Of a stretch of 64,000 nt of DNA, positions 7,758 through 15,541 are shown one piece after another. The stretch lies in assembly GCA_944326675.1 (NCBI GenBank), contig CALVET010000079.1:16625-80624 (forward strand), given 5' to 3'. Numbering within the stretch: position 1 is the stretch's first letter; each line of letters opens with the position of its first letter. The notes beneath the pieces are model-generated. The model did no database searches, had not been told where the DNA came from, and saw nothing but the letters and a program-made list of their open reading frames with translations. The DNA is from Candidatus Gastranaerophilales bacterium. Its GTDB lineage: Bacteria; Cyanobacteriota; Vampirovibrionia; Gastranaerophilales; Gastranaerophilaceae. The position numbers and the translations under genes were made by a program.

Positions 7758-8438
7758 TCTTATTGGAATTTCAAAACCAAATATATTTGTGTTATTTTCT
7801 TGTGATTGAGCGATGATTGTTCCAAAGTGAGCATTTATTATTTCTTTTGATAAGTATAAGCCGAGTCCTAAAGTTGTTTTATTGAAAGTTGATTTTCTTT
7901 TATATTTTTCGAAAATTTCTTTCGAAATACTTGACATAATAGGTGTACCTTGGCTTTTTATTTCAAAGAACAGGTGATTTTTTTTCGTAAAAAAGTTGAT
8001 ATCAATTGAGCTGTTATCAAAAGAATAGTCTATACTGTTGGATAAGAGATTAAATATTGTTATTTTTATATATAATTTATCTGCGTAAACCAATAATTCT
8101 TTGCTTGTGTCGATATTTACGGTTAAGTTTTTGTATTTTAGAATGATTTTCAATTCATTTAAGATTTTTTTTAAAACTTGATTTATGTCAAAAATTTCAC
8201 AAAAAGGTTTAATTTTTTCACTTTCCATTGAATTTATCATACCAAACACTTCAATTAAGTGCTGCATATATCTGCAAGAGTGAATTGTGAGTTCTATTAA
8301 ATCTTTGTCTTGCGAGCCAAAGTTTTTACCACTTATTTTCAAAAGTGTTTCAAGTGCTGTTATTTGTGCTAATGCAGGTGTCTTGAGATCGTATAGAATT
8401 TTGGGTAAAAAATCAATTTTTTTGTTTTTGGTTTTCAT
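7755..8438 (-). CDS. Histidine-kinase-like protein with Tyr in place of the H-box His
   Basis: 227 residues, cytoplasmic, no membrane or sensor domain. Residues ~8-75 look like a HisKA dimerisation domain, but the expected phospho-acceptor motif H-[DE]-L-K-T-P reads YDLKTP (Tyr16, codon TAC). Residues ~110-225 form a HATPase_c domain. The N-box (LLSNSIDYS) and G2 box (TLGLGLYLSKEI) are intact, while the G1 box, usually D-x-G-x-G, reads KSQGTPI. The protein could therefore still bind ATP but cannot autophosphorylate at the normal histidine. It may be a regulator, a phosphatase-type or a histidine-phosphotransfer-like partner. An 11-bp inverted repeat lies just upstream of the start. No response regulator is adjacent. 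Assignment to the superfamily is secure, the activity is not. Confidence 0.8.
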   Translation of the reverse strand: MKTKNKKIDFLPKILYDLKTPALAQITALETLLKISGKNFGSQDKDLIELTIHSCRYMQHLIEVFGMINSMESEKIKPFCEIFDINQVLKKILNELKIILKYKNLTVNIDTSKELLVYADKLYIKITIFNLLSNSIDYSFDNSSIDINFFTKKNHLFFEIKSQGTPIMSSISKEIFEKYKRKSTFNKTTLGLGLYLSKEIINAHFGTIIAQSQENNTNIFGFEIPIR

Positions 8439-8451
8439 ATTTTCATCTAGC

Positions 8452-8484
8452 TTTGTAGTATTTACGTTAAAATAATACTACAAA
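8452..8484 (-). promoter_or_regulatory. Perfect 11-bp inverted repeat upstream of the kinase-like gene
   Basis: TTTGTAGTATT (8452-8462) and AATACTACAAA (8474-8484) are exact inverted repeats separated by 11 bp, ending 13 nt before the start codon at 8438. It may be an operator for a dimeric regulator or a leader hairpin just ahead of the ribosome-binding site. Confidence 0.45.
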
Positions 8485-8531
8485 TTACAAAAAAATGAAA
8501 ATTTAATTTATATAATTAATATAAATTAAAT

Positions 8532-9146
8532 TTAGACTTTTTTTGTAATTATAAATATACCTTGTTCGCAGAAGAAATTTGCTATGTTTCTCATCAAAAA
8601 TCCGCTTCTGGCTTGGTTTCTTGTTAAATACACCGATTTTAAGATTTTGATATTTCTTTTTTTGCAAAATTCAAAAAAATCTTCTATTGTTAAAAGGTGG
8701 ACATTGGGCGTGTTATACCATTCAAACGGTAATGCTTTTGATTTTGGCATTTTTCCTTTGAAAAAAAGATAAAACCTTACTCTCCAGTATGCAAAATTAG
8801 GAAAAGAAACAATACATTTTTTTGCTACTCTCAGCATTTCATATATCACAAATTCGGGGTTTTTTGTGGATTGCAGGGTTTGGTTTAATATTGCCCAATC
8901 GTAGCTATCATCTTGAAATTCATCAAGACCTTTATCTAAATCCCCTTGAATTACGCTTAAGCCGTTTTCAAGAGCTTCTACAACGCAGTCTTCGTTAATT
9001 TCAACTCCTAGCGAACTTATTTCTTTTTCTTTTTTGAGAATTTTTAAAAGTTCACCGTTTCCGCAGCCTAAATCAAGTACTTTAGAATTTTTTTCAATTA
9101 AATCACAAACTATTTTATAGTTTAAATTTAAGCTTTTTGTGTTCAT
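8532..9146 (-). CDS. metW: Methionine biosynthesis protein MetW
   Basis: 204 residues, normal for MetW. It is a class I SAM-methyltransferase fold with motif I VLDLGCGNGELLKIL near residue 25, and the MetW-typical phrases ALNQTLQ-like AILNQTLQSTKNP and SFPNFAYWRVR. MetW is the partner that activates MetX-type homoserine acyltransferases in many bacteria. Here it starts 1 nt after the metX stop, so the two are translationally coupled, which supports the assignment. There is no clear terminator after the stop at 8532; the AT-rich 90 bp before the next minus gene hold nothing obvious. Confidence 0.93.
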   Translation of the reverse strand: MNTKSLNLNYKIVCDLIEKNSKVLDLGCGNGELLKILKKEKEISSLGVEINEDCVVEALENGLSVIQGDLDKGLDEFQDDSYDWAILNQTLQSTKNPEFVIYEMLRVAKKCIVSFPNFAYWRVRFYLFFKGKMPKSKALPFEWYNTPNVHLLTIEDFFEFCKKRNIKILKSVYLTRNQARSGFLMRNIANFFCEQGIFIITKKV

Positions 9147-9147
9147 T

Positions 9148-10242
9148 TTATCCTCTTAAAAAACTTTTTATTATTTTTGTCTGTTTATCAAATTCCAACA
9201 AAAAAGCATCATGACCGCATTTGCTTTCAAGCTCTACAAAAGACACGTTTTTGTTTATTTTGACAAGCGCATTAACTATTTGTTTTGATTGTTTTGTTGT
9301 AAAAAGCCAATCAGAAGAAAATGATATAATTAAAAATTTGGATTTTGTATCTTTAAGAGCATTTTCGAGCGAACCGTATTCTTTAATCGGATCATAGTAA
9401 TCAAGAGCTTTTGTTATGTATAGGTAGCTGTTTGCATCAAATCTGTCTACAAAAATCTGCCCTTGATGTTCTAAATAGCTCTCAACCTGAAAATCCACAC
9501 CAAAATCAAAATTCGGCTTATCTTTAAATTCTCTGTCGAATTTTTTAAACATTGCTTCTTCACACAAATATGTGATATGCCCTATCATTCTTGCAATTGC
9601 GAGTCCTGATTCAGGGTGTTTTTTGTCGTAGTAATCGCCATTGTTAAAATTTACATCTGTTAGAATTGCATTTCTTGCAACTGCATTAAAAGCGATAGAT
9701 TGGGCGTTTAATCGGGCGCTAGAGGCTATAATTATTGTTTTTTCAACAATTTCAGGATACTTTATTGACCATTCCAGAGCTTGCATGCCCCCCATAGAGC
9801 CTCCTGCTACGATTAGTTTTTTAATACCGAAATAATCAATTAATTCTTTTTGGACGTTGACCATGTCTTCTATGGTGATTACGGGAAAATCGAGTGCATA
9901 GGGTTTATTTGTTTTTGGGTTTATCGAAGATGGACCTGTAGTCCCTTTGCAGCCGCCAAGAATGTTTGATGAAATGACAAAATATTTTGAAGTGTCAAAT
10001 GCTTTGTTTTCTCCAATCATATCATTCCACCAGCCGGGCTTTTCGCTGTCTTTATGGTAAAAAGCGGCATGCGCATCTCCGGTTAGAGCGTGGAGCACCA
10101 ATATTGCGTTATCTTTATTTTCGTTAAGCTTTCCATAAGTTTCATACGCAATTTCAATATTGTTTAAAACTTTTTTGCATTTTAATTTGATTGGGTCTTT
10201 AAGCTTTAAAATTAAGGTTTTTGAATAAGTTTTATTTCCCAT
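9148..10242 (-). CDS. metX: Homoserine O-acetyltransferase MetX (or succinyltransferase)
   Basis: 364 residues. It is an alpha/beta-hydrolase-fold acyltransferase. The early phrase IAYETYGKLNENKDNAILVLH is typical, followed by ALTGDAHA, the tunnel sequence DMIGENKAFDTSKYFV and NILGGCKGTTGPSS. The nucleophile elbow GGSMGGMQALEW carries the catalytic Ser, with Asp in SSDWLF and His in CGHDAFLLEF completing the triad. It acylates homoserine, the first committed step of methionine synthesis. Acetyl versus succinyl specificity cannot be decided by eye. It is first gene of metX-metW. The divergent intergenic region to 10376 contains a 9-bp inverted repeat that could regulate it. Confidence 0.93.
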   Translation of the reverse strand: MGNKTYSKTLILKLKDPIKLKCKKVLNNIEIAYETYGKLNENKDNAILVLHALTGDAHAAFYHKDSEKPGWWNDMIGENKAFDTSKYFVISSNILGGCKGTTGPSSINPKTNKPYALDFPVITIEDMVNVQKELIDYFGIKKLIVAGGSMGGMQALEWSIKYPEIVEKTIIIASSARLNAQSIAFNAVARNAILTDVNFNNGDYYDKKHPESGLAIARMIGHITYLCEEAMFKKFDREFKDKPNFDFGVDFQVESYLEHQGQIFVDRFDANSYLYITKALDYYDPIKEYGSLENALKDTKSKFLIISFSSDWLFTTKQSKQIVNALVKINKNVSFVELESKCGHDAFLLEFDKQTKIIKSFLRG

Positions 10243-10264
10243 AAAACTATTTTATCATCTACAT

Positions 10265-10319
10265 CTAAAGTATAAAAATTTATTAACTAATGTATAGAAT
10301 ATTAAAAAAAATACTTTAG
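10265..10319. promoter_or_regulatory. Spaced inverted repeat in the metX / HD-GYP divergent region
   Basis: CTAAAGTAT (10265-10273) and ATACTTTAG (10311-10319) are exact inverted repeats 37 bp apart within the 133-bp divergent promoter region. Possible paired half-sites; no further support. Confidence 0.25.
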
Positions 10320-10375
10320 TTTTCAAAATTTCTGCCGATATGGTATTATATAAACGGCACAAGGATTGGGTATTT

Positions 10376-11659
10376 ATGAGCAGAACTAAAAAAACAAATA
10401 ATGATGCTTCACTATATACAAGAAGTATAAATTTATTGGAAGATGATCCTTTGGAAGAAATTTTTGCCTTGAATTTGGGAGATTTCTTTACGGAGCATCT
10501 TATAAACCCCGAGTTTGTGGATAAAATTTCTAAAAAAGCAAAAGAAAAAGACAAAAAACAAAGTTTGAAGGATCAATTAAAAGAGCTTATTTCTATATAT
10601 TCAATTGATAACACTTTGAGCCTTTTAGGTTTTAATAATAACGAGGATTTTGTTATTTATAATTCAATAGCTAAAACAATCAAATTGATGTTAAATTTGG
10701 TTGAATGTAATATATTTTTAGCAAAAAAAGACCAGCCGCTGCGCCATGCAGGTTCATCAGAAGAAAAAATTTCAGATACAAATATAACTGATTATATAAA
10801 AGAAGTGATGGATGAGGAAACAGAACATGTATTTGAAAAAGACGGTTTTCAATTTTCTTTATTCCCTATGAAAAATAACTTTGAATGTATTGGGGTTATT
10901 GAAATCATAAGAAAAGTTGAAAGACCTTTGGAATTTGAATATGCCGATTTAATTCAAAACATGGCAGGTTTGTTTGTAACATCTTTGGGTCTTCAAAAGT
11001 TGATAGACGAAGTTAAAAGATTGATAGCAGATGAAACGGTTTCAACGCTTGAGCTTCAAAATTTAAGGGCACAATTGACCGCAATTATCGGAGATTTAGG
11101 TGATCAACAGCAATCATTTGTTGAAAAATTAGCTTATGCGGTTGACTTAAAAGGTCAATATAAGCGTTCTCATTCAACAGAGTGCGCCGAGTTGTCTCGT
11201 GAAATATGCAATCATATGGGCTTAAATGAAAAAACAACAGATTTAATTTATTACGCCGGATTGTTGCAAAATATCGGTAAAATTACATTATCAGAAGAGT
11301 TATTTACCAAAAAAGATAAATTAACTGACGCGGAATGGAATGAATTGAAAAATTCTCCAAATGTCGGGGTCGGCTTGTTAATGAATATTAATTTTATGTC
11401 TGAAGTTGTTCCTTATATTAACTATCAACAGGAAAGATATAATGGAAAAGGCTATCCTGAAGGTTTGAGCGGAAATTCAATTCCTTTAGGTTCAAGAATT
11501 ATAGCTTTAGCAGGAGCATATTGTGCTTTAACTCAGGATAGGGCACACAGAAAAGCTCTAAGTAATAAAGAGGCTCTTGAAGTAATAAAACAAGAATCAG
11601 GAATAAAATGGGATCCTAATATTGTTGATGTTTTATTGGAAATTAAAGCTGAAAAATAG
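10376..11659 (+). CDS. GAF plus degenerate HD-GYP domain protein (metal ligands lost)
   Basis: 427 residues from ATG 10376 (AAGGA at 10361-10365). An upstream in-frame ATG at 10340 has no ribosome-binding site and is rejected. Residues ~75-210 resemble a GAF-type sensory domain (NIFLAKKDQPLRHAGSSE; FSLFPMKNNFECIGVIEI). Residues ~247-425 align with HD-GYP: SHSTECAELS, LLQNIGKITL, ERYNGKGYPEGLSG, SRIIALAGAYCAL. The catalytic residues are gone. The HD pair is Q298-N299, the HP histidine is S327, the HHE histidines are Q351-Q352, and the RII..D aspartate is G380; only H266 remains. A cyclic-di-GMP phosphodiesterase is therefore unlikely; a ligand-binding or protein-interaction role (an HDOD-like use of the fold) is inferred. 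A terminator follows at once. Confidence 0.85.
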   Translation: MSRTKKTNNDASLYTRSINLLEDDPLEEIFALNLGDFFTEHLINPEFVDKISKKAKEKDKKQSLKDQLKELISIYSIDNTLSLLGFNNNEDFVIYNSIAKTIKLMLNLVECNIFLAKKDQPLRHAGSSEEKISDTNITDYIKEVMDEETEHVFEKDGFQFSLFPMKNNFECIGVIEIIRKVERPLEFEYADLIQNMAGLFVTSLGLQKLIDEVKRLIADETVSTLELQNLRAQLTAIIGDLGDQQQSFVEKLAYAVDLKGQYKRSHSTECAELSREICNHMGLNEKTTDLIYYAGLLQNIGKITLSEELFTKKDKLTDAEWNELKNSPNVGVGLLMNINFMSEVVPYINYQQERYNGKGYPEGLSGNSIPLGSRIIALAGAYCALTQDRAHRKALSNKEALEVIKQESGIKWDPNIVDVLLEIKAEK

Positions 11660-11683
11660 AATAAAATAATTTATATTTATGAT

Positions 11684-11716
11684 AAAATCTTGGTATTATT
11701 TGTACCAAGATTTTTT
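11684..11716 (+). terminator. Rho-independent terminator between the HD-GYP and ATP-grasp genes
   Basis: Twelve-base perfect stem AAAATCTTGGTA (11684-11695) / TACCAAGATTTT (11703-11714), loop of 7, ending in a T run. It lies only ~15 nt before the next start, so it may also act as a leader structure for the ATP-grasp gene. Confidence 0.75.
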
Positions 11717-11730
11717 AGTTGAGGAATAAA

Positions 11731-12873
11731 ATGATTATTTTAAATAAACCTTATGTATCTGATTTTTTAGTTGAAACAATAAAAAAGAACGGTTTTAGTG
11801 TATTAGATAACGAAATAGCAAGAAATTATTTTGATATTAAAGATTTAACATCTTCAGATGAGGCTGTTGAGCTTTCTTCGGGTGAATTAATATATTCAAA
11901 TTCGGAAAATTCAATTGATTGGGTTTTAGAAAATCTTCAAAATTCTGATATTTCAAGAATGATTAAAATAAGTAAAGATAAAGTCTTGTTTAGAGAAGCA
12001 TTGAAGAAAATTTACCCTGATTATTATTTTAAAAAGGTTAAGCTTTCAAAATTAAAAGAAATAAAGCAGCAAGAGCTGAGATTTCCTTTTGTTTTAAAGC
12101 CGAGCGTGGGTTTTTTGAGCTTTGGGGTTTATCCTGTCAAAAATGAAACAGAATGGAAAAATGTTATTGAAAAATTAAACGATGATATCAAAAAACTTGA
12201 GGGTTTTTTCCCGAAAAGCGTTGTAAATATGTCTGATTTTATCATTGAAGAAATGATAGAAGGCGAAGAATATGCGCTTGATGCATATTACGATAAAAAC
12301 GGCGAAGCTGTTATATTAAACATTTTTCATCATCCGTTTTTTGATGATCAAGATGTATCAGATAGAGCATATTATACTTCTAAGGGAATTATTCAAAAAT
12401 ATCATGATAAATTAAAACTTTTATTGGATAAAATAGGAAAAGAAATAGGATATAAAAACTTCCCTTTTCATATTGAATTGAGAATCGATAAAGATAAAAT
12501 TATTCCGATTGAAATTAATCCAATGCGTTTTTGCGGATGGTGTATAACAGATATTGCCCAAAACGCTTGGAATATAAATGTTTATGAGTATTTCTTAAAA
12601 CAATTAAAACCAAACTGGCATGAAATATTGAAAAATTCTACTGACGATTATTTTTACTTTACAATGGGCGATATACCCTCTTCAATTGATAAGAGCAAAA
12701 TTAAATCAATTAATTACGACAAATATTTAAAAAACATTTCAAACCCTTTGGTTATAAGAAAAATTGATTATAAAAATAACCCCGTTTTTGCGATTGTTTT
12801 TGCAAGAACAAAATCAATTGATGAAATTAAAAATATTCTAAAATTAGACATGAAGGAATTTATTGATTTTTAA
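11731..12873 (+). CDS. ATP-grasp domain protein
   Basis: 380 residues from ATG 11731. TTGAGG at 11719 is its ribosome-binding site rather than a TTG start. The order is an N-terminal pre-ATP-grasp region (1-~95), then the ATP-grasp fold: FPFVLKPSVGFLSFGVYPV (ATP-binding Lys and loop), FIIEEMIEGEEYALDAYYD (adenine-contacting acidic pair), IELRIDKDKIIPIEINPMR (Mg-binding E-x-N). This resembles carbamoyl-phosphate-synthase-like and biotin-carboxylase-like amino-acid or peptide ligases. The substrate cannot be read. It overlaps the convergent RNR-like gene by 14 bp. Possible roles are amide or peptide bond formation in a secondary or cofactor pathway (inference). Confidence 0.8.
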   Translation: MIILNKPYVSDFLVETIKKNGFSVLDNEIARNYFDIKDLTSSDEAVELSSGELIYSNSENSIDWVLENLQNSDISRMIKISKDKVLFREALKKIYPDYYFKKVKLSKLKEIKQQELRFPFVLKPSVGFLSFGVYPVKNETEWKNVIEKLNDDIKKLEGFFPKSVVNMSDFIIEEMIEGEEYALDAYYDKNGEAVILNIFHHPFFDDQDVSDRAYYTSKGIIQKYHDKLKLLLDKIGKEIGYKNFPFHIELRIDKDKIIPIEINPMRFCGWCITDIAQNAWNINVYEYFLKQLKPNWHEILKNSTDDYFYFTMGDIPSSIDKSKIKSINYDKYLKNISNPLVIRKIDYKNNPVFAIVFARTKSIDEIKNILKLDMKEFIDF

Positions 12874-14149
12874 AAACGCTGATACCTTTAATTCCTTGTT
12901 GTTTTGAATATCTTATAATTTGGTCTATATCTTGAATATCGCTTTCAGGTCTTAGATTGACGGTTTTTGAGATTTGTGCATCTATGTATTTTTGTGCTGT
13001 TGCTAAGGTGTCAATCTCAAGATAATAATTCATTGGTTGATTTTTATTTGGTTCAATAGAAGGCGTTGTTTTTAATAGTCTTGAAATTGTTCCTGTAGGA
13101 GAAATTGCTGTTTTTAAGCCGTTTGAATTTACTTCTTTTTTGATTATTTTAAGGCAATTTTCCAGAATTTCATTTGCTTTTTTTTCGCCATAATTATATC
13201 CCATATAACTAAGAAGCTTTTGATAACCCAAAATGCCTATAAATCCGTCGGGAGCAATATTTTTAAATCCTTTAGATAATAAATTTGCCGCATATTTTAA
13301 AAGCTTATAGTCTATTGATTTTGTTTTCTGATTATAAAATTTTGAAAGGTTGATTTGAGCAAGGTTTAAGCTTTGATTTTCTTTTAATTGCGCCGCAGCA
13401 CAACAATCGCAAAGATAATTTTCGTCGTCTGAAAAAATTATTGCAGGCTCGCCTGATTCAAGCATAGAAGATAAAAGATTATGATAAATTATATTTGCGC
13501 TTATTTTTGAACCGTCTGACATTGTTATATCTTCATTTTTGTCGACTTTTGATAAAAAATCGTCATCTATTATAACCGATAAATCAAAGCACCAATTTTC
13601 ATAGTCTTTATTGTCTTTTAAATGTATAAAGTCAAGAATTTTAGGGTGATTAACGGGTAATAATCCAATGGCTGCAGGCGGTCTTGAAAGAGCGGGTTCT
13701 CTATATTTTAAATATTTGTTTATTTCTTTAATTTCGTATATGGGGTTTTTAAATTCGGAAAAATTTATTCCTATTCCAACTCCGTTTTTAATATATTCTT
13801 CCAATAAGGCGCAGTGTGATATTGTTGATTTTTTGGGGTCTAATTTTATTGCTATTGCGCTTTTTGGGTCATCAAGGTTAGAATATGCGTTGCTCGAGAG
13901 GCTGACATAGCCATGTTTTAAAAGGGTTGAGAAATTTTTAACATCATCAGAATTTATAAAAAGCTTATTCGATACATCATCAAAAAAAGAATTAATATCT
14001 TGGTTTTGGTTGATGATTTTTCTTTTAATTAGAGGTTTTTTATCTATAAACGGATTTTCAAAACAAAATTCATCTGTTCTTTTTGGAAAATAAACAGAAT
14101 TATAATTTTTATAGGGTTGTATTGGTTGAAATGGCAATATTTGGAGCAT
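12860..14149 (-). CDS. Shortened class II ribonucleotide reductase-like protein, probably non-catalytic
   Basis: 429 residues, well below the ~650-850 of NrdJ enzymes. Conserved RNR landmarks appear in order: GVGIGINFSEF (~123), IGLLPVNHPKILDFIHLK (~161), IIDDDFLSKV, SGEPAIIFSDDEN (~232), LNLAQINLSKF (~261), GILGYQKLLSYMGYNYG (~305), SPTGTISRLLK (~350), EP (366-367) and a C-terminal GIKGISVF. In class II enzymes an N-x-C-x-E active site is followed 11 residues later by a redox Cys. Here the active site reads D248-C-C250-A-A252 and the second Cys is Leu261, so the Asn, Glu and redox Cys are gone. There is no effector cone. It starts 2 nt after scpB, apparently translationally coupled. Function unknown: a paralog retired from catalysis, perhaps a nucleotide or cobalamin binder. 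Confidence 0.75.
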   Translation of the reverse strand: MLQILPFQPIQPYKNYNSVYFPKRTDEFCFENPFIDKKPLIKRKIINQNQDINSFFDDVSNKLFINSDDVKNFSTLLKHGYVSLSSNAYSNLDDPKSAIAIKLDPKKSTISHCALLEEYIKNGVGIGINFSEFKNPIYEIKEINKYLKYREPALSRPPAAIGLLPVNHPKILDFIHLKDNKDYENWCFDLSVIIDDDFLSKVDKNEDITMSDGSKISANIIYHNLLSSMLESGEPAIIFSDDENYLCDCCAAAQLKENQSLNLAQINLSKFYNQKTKSIDYKLLKYAANLLSKGFKNIAPDGFIGILGYQKLLSYMGYNYGEKKANEILENCLKIIKKEVNSNGLKTAISPTGTISRLLKTTPSIEPNKNQPMNYYLEIDTLATAQKYIDAQISKTVNLRPESDIQDIDQIIRYSKQQGIKGISVFKNQ

Positions 14150-14151
14150 TT

Positions 14152-14664
14152 TTACAGATTTTTTAGGTCCTGAGTTGCATCAAGTTTTTTAACAAGGGCT
14201 TTAATATCCCCTTTTAATTTAAAATACTCCTGAAATTTTTTTGTTGTTCTTATGTTGAAACTTCTTCCGTTTTTATCTTTTGTTCTTGAAATTAAACCTT
14301 GTTCCAATAATTCCGCAATATGTTCATAAGCGCTAGGGCGAATTTCTTTAAGATAAGATTGCCTTATCGGTTCTTTTAGGGCAATTACCGTTAAAGTTTT
14401 TAATACTGCCGGTTTTAACTCAACAGGGCATAATTTTTCAACAATATCCATATGTTCTGCTTTAACTTGAATTATATATCCGTCTTCATCGTCGATTTCT
14501 AATGCACCGTTTCTTGAAGAATAATCAAACATTAAATCTAAGAGCGCGCTTTCAACCTCTTCGACATTTGTTTCAAGAATTTGTGCAATTTCATCAGGGT
14601 GCATCGCTCTTGAGGTTATGAATAAAACAGCTTCTATTTTTGATTTTAAAACTTCAGGTTCCAT
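14152..14664 (-). CDS. scpB: Segregation and condensation protein B
   Basis: 170 residues, typical for ScpB. Two winged-helix domains are visible: LKSKIEAVLFITSRAMHPDEI at the start, and LKPAVLKTLTVIALKEPI followed by LLEQGLISRTKDKNGR. ScpB dimers bind the ScpA middle region in the SMC condensin complex that organises the chromosome and helps segregation. It lies 4 nt after scpA in the order smc-scpA-scpB, which confirms the identity. The downstream gene follows after 2 nt. Confidence 0.95.
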   Translation of the reverse strand: MEPEVLKSKIEAVLFITSRAMHPDEIAQILETNVEEVESALLDLMFDYSSRNGALEIDDEDGYIIQVKAEHMDIVEKLCPVELKPAVLKTLTVIALKEPIRQSYLKEIRPSAYEHIAELLEQGLISRTKDKNGRSFNIRTTKKFQEYFKLKGDIKALVKKLDATQDLKNL

Positions 14665-14668
14665 TTAT

Positions 14669-15541
14669 TTATTCTTCTTCCTTAAGGTTTTTTTCTTCTT
14701 TTTTGACAAATAATTTTCCGTAAAATTCGTCTTGATAGAGTTCACATTCTTCTTCACGAGCTAAAAATAATAATGCAATAAAAGCGGAGCTTCTGTCAAA
14801 ACCTAACAAACAAAGCTCTCTTAGTTCAATATTTTCTTCTCTTTGAAAAATTTGAACAAGATTTTGACGCATTTTTTCAACAACTTGTTCAACATATTCT
14901 TCATGGGCAAGCTCTTTAATATCAGAGGCTTTTAAGTTTGCATAATTTCGAACGCGTCTTTCTTTTCTATCTAGTGCTGATTTAATTGCATATTTTTTTT
15001 CTAATTCTTCATAAAATTGAATATGGCGAATTAAATCTTTTAAGGTTACGGTTCTTTTTCTGTTTAATCTTACCGATGTTCTTCTTTGTAATACTTCATC
15101 AAAAGAAACAATGTTGTTTGTTGGGATTTGCATTTGTTCGAAATCTTGGTCATCAGAATAATCATCTTCAAAATAATCTTCAGGCTCCATTTCAAAATCG
15201 TTGATGGTGATACCTTGTAAAATATCTGATTTGATTTTTAAAAGCGTTGATGAAAATAAAATCGCCTTTCCGACAGAACGAAGATTATCTTGTTTGAGTT
15301 CTGAAATTCTTTTCATATATTTATCATACAAATCAACAATATCAATGTTCCAAGGGTCAATTTTGCCCATTTTAACTAAATCAAGGATGATTTCAATTGC
15401 GTCTGTTTGGACATTTTTTTTAATGCCTGTATTTGAGATGAATTCAATATTGTTTCCGAAATCAACAGTGCCATCAAGCACTTTAATTTCGTCATACATG
15501 TGTTTGTTGTTATTATAAAAATCACTAACTGCTTCAGACAT
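14669..15541 (-). CDS. scpA: Segregation and condensation protein A (kleisin)
   Basis: 290 residues. The kleisin N-terminal region is recognisable (AIEILDLVKMGKIDPWNIDIVDL-like phrase DLVKMGKIDPWNIDIVDLYD, then AILFSSTLLKIKSDIL). A charged central region follows, then a C-terminal winged helix (FIALLFLAREEECELYQDEF). ScpA bridges the SMC heads and carries ScpB. Its ATG shares one base with the smc stop codon (TAATG-type overlap), showing translational coupling. The N-terminus is slightly longer than in many ScpA proteins, with ~30 extra residues before the conserved region. Confidence 0.95.
   Translation of the reverse strand: MSEAVSDFYNNNKHMYDEIKVLDGTVDFGNNIEFISNTGIKKNVQTDAIEIILDLVKMGKIDPWNIDIVDLYDKYMKRISELKQDNLRSVGKAILFSSTLLKIKSDILQGITINDFEMEPEDYFEDDYSDDQDFEQMQIPTNNIVSFDEVLQRRTSVRLNRKRTVTLKDLIRHIQFYEELEKKYAIKSALDRKERRVRNYANLKASDIKELAHEEYVEQVVEKMRQNLVQIFQREENIELRELCLLGFDRSSAFIALLFLAREEECELYQDEFYGKLFVKKEEKNLKEEE

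Noticed and set aside
11719..11730. TTG start for the ATP-grasp gene
   Set aside because: TTGAGG is the ribosome-binding site; ATG 11731 has correct spacing.
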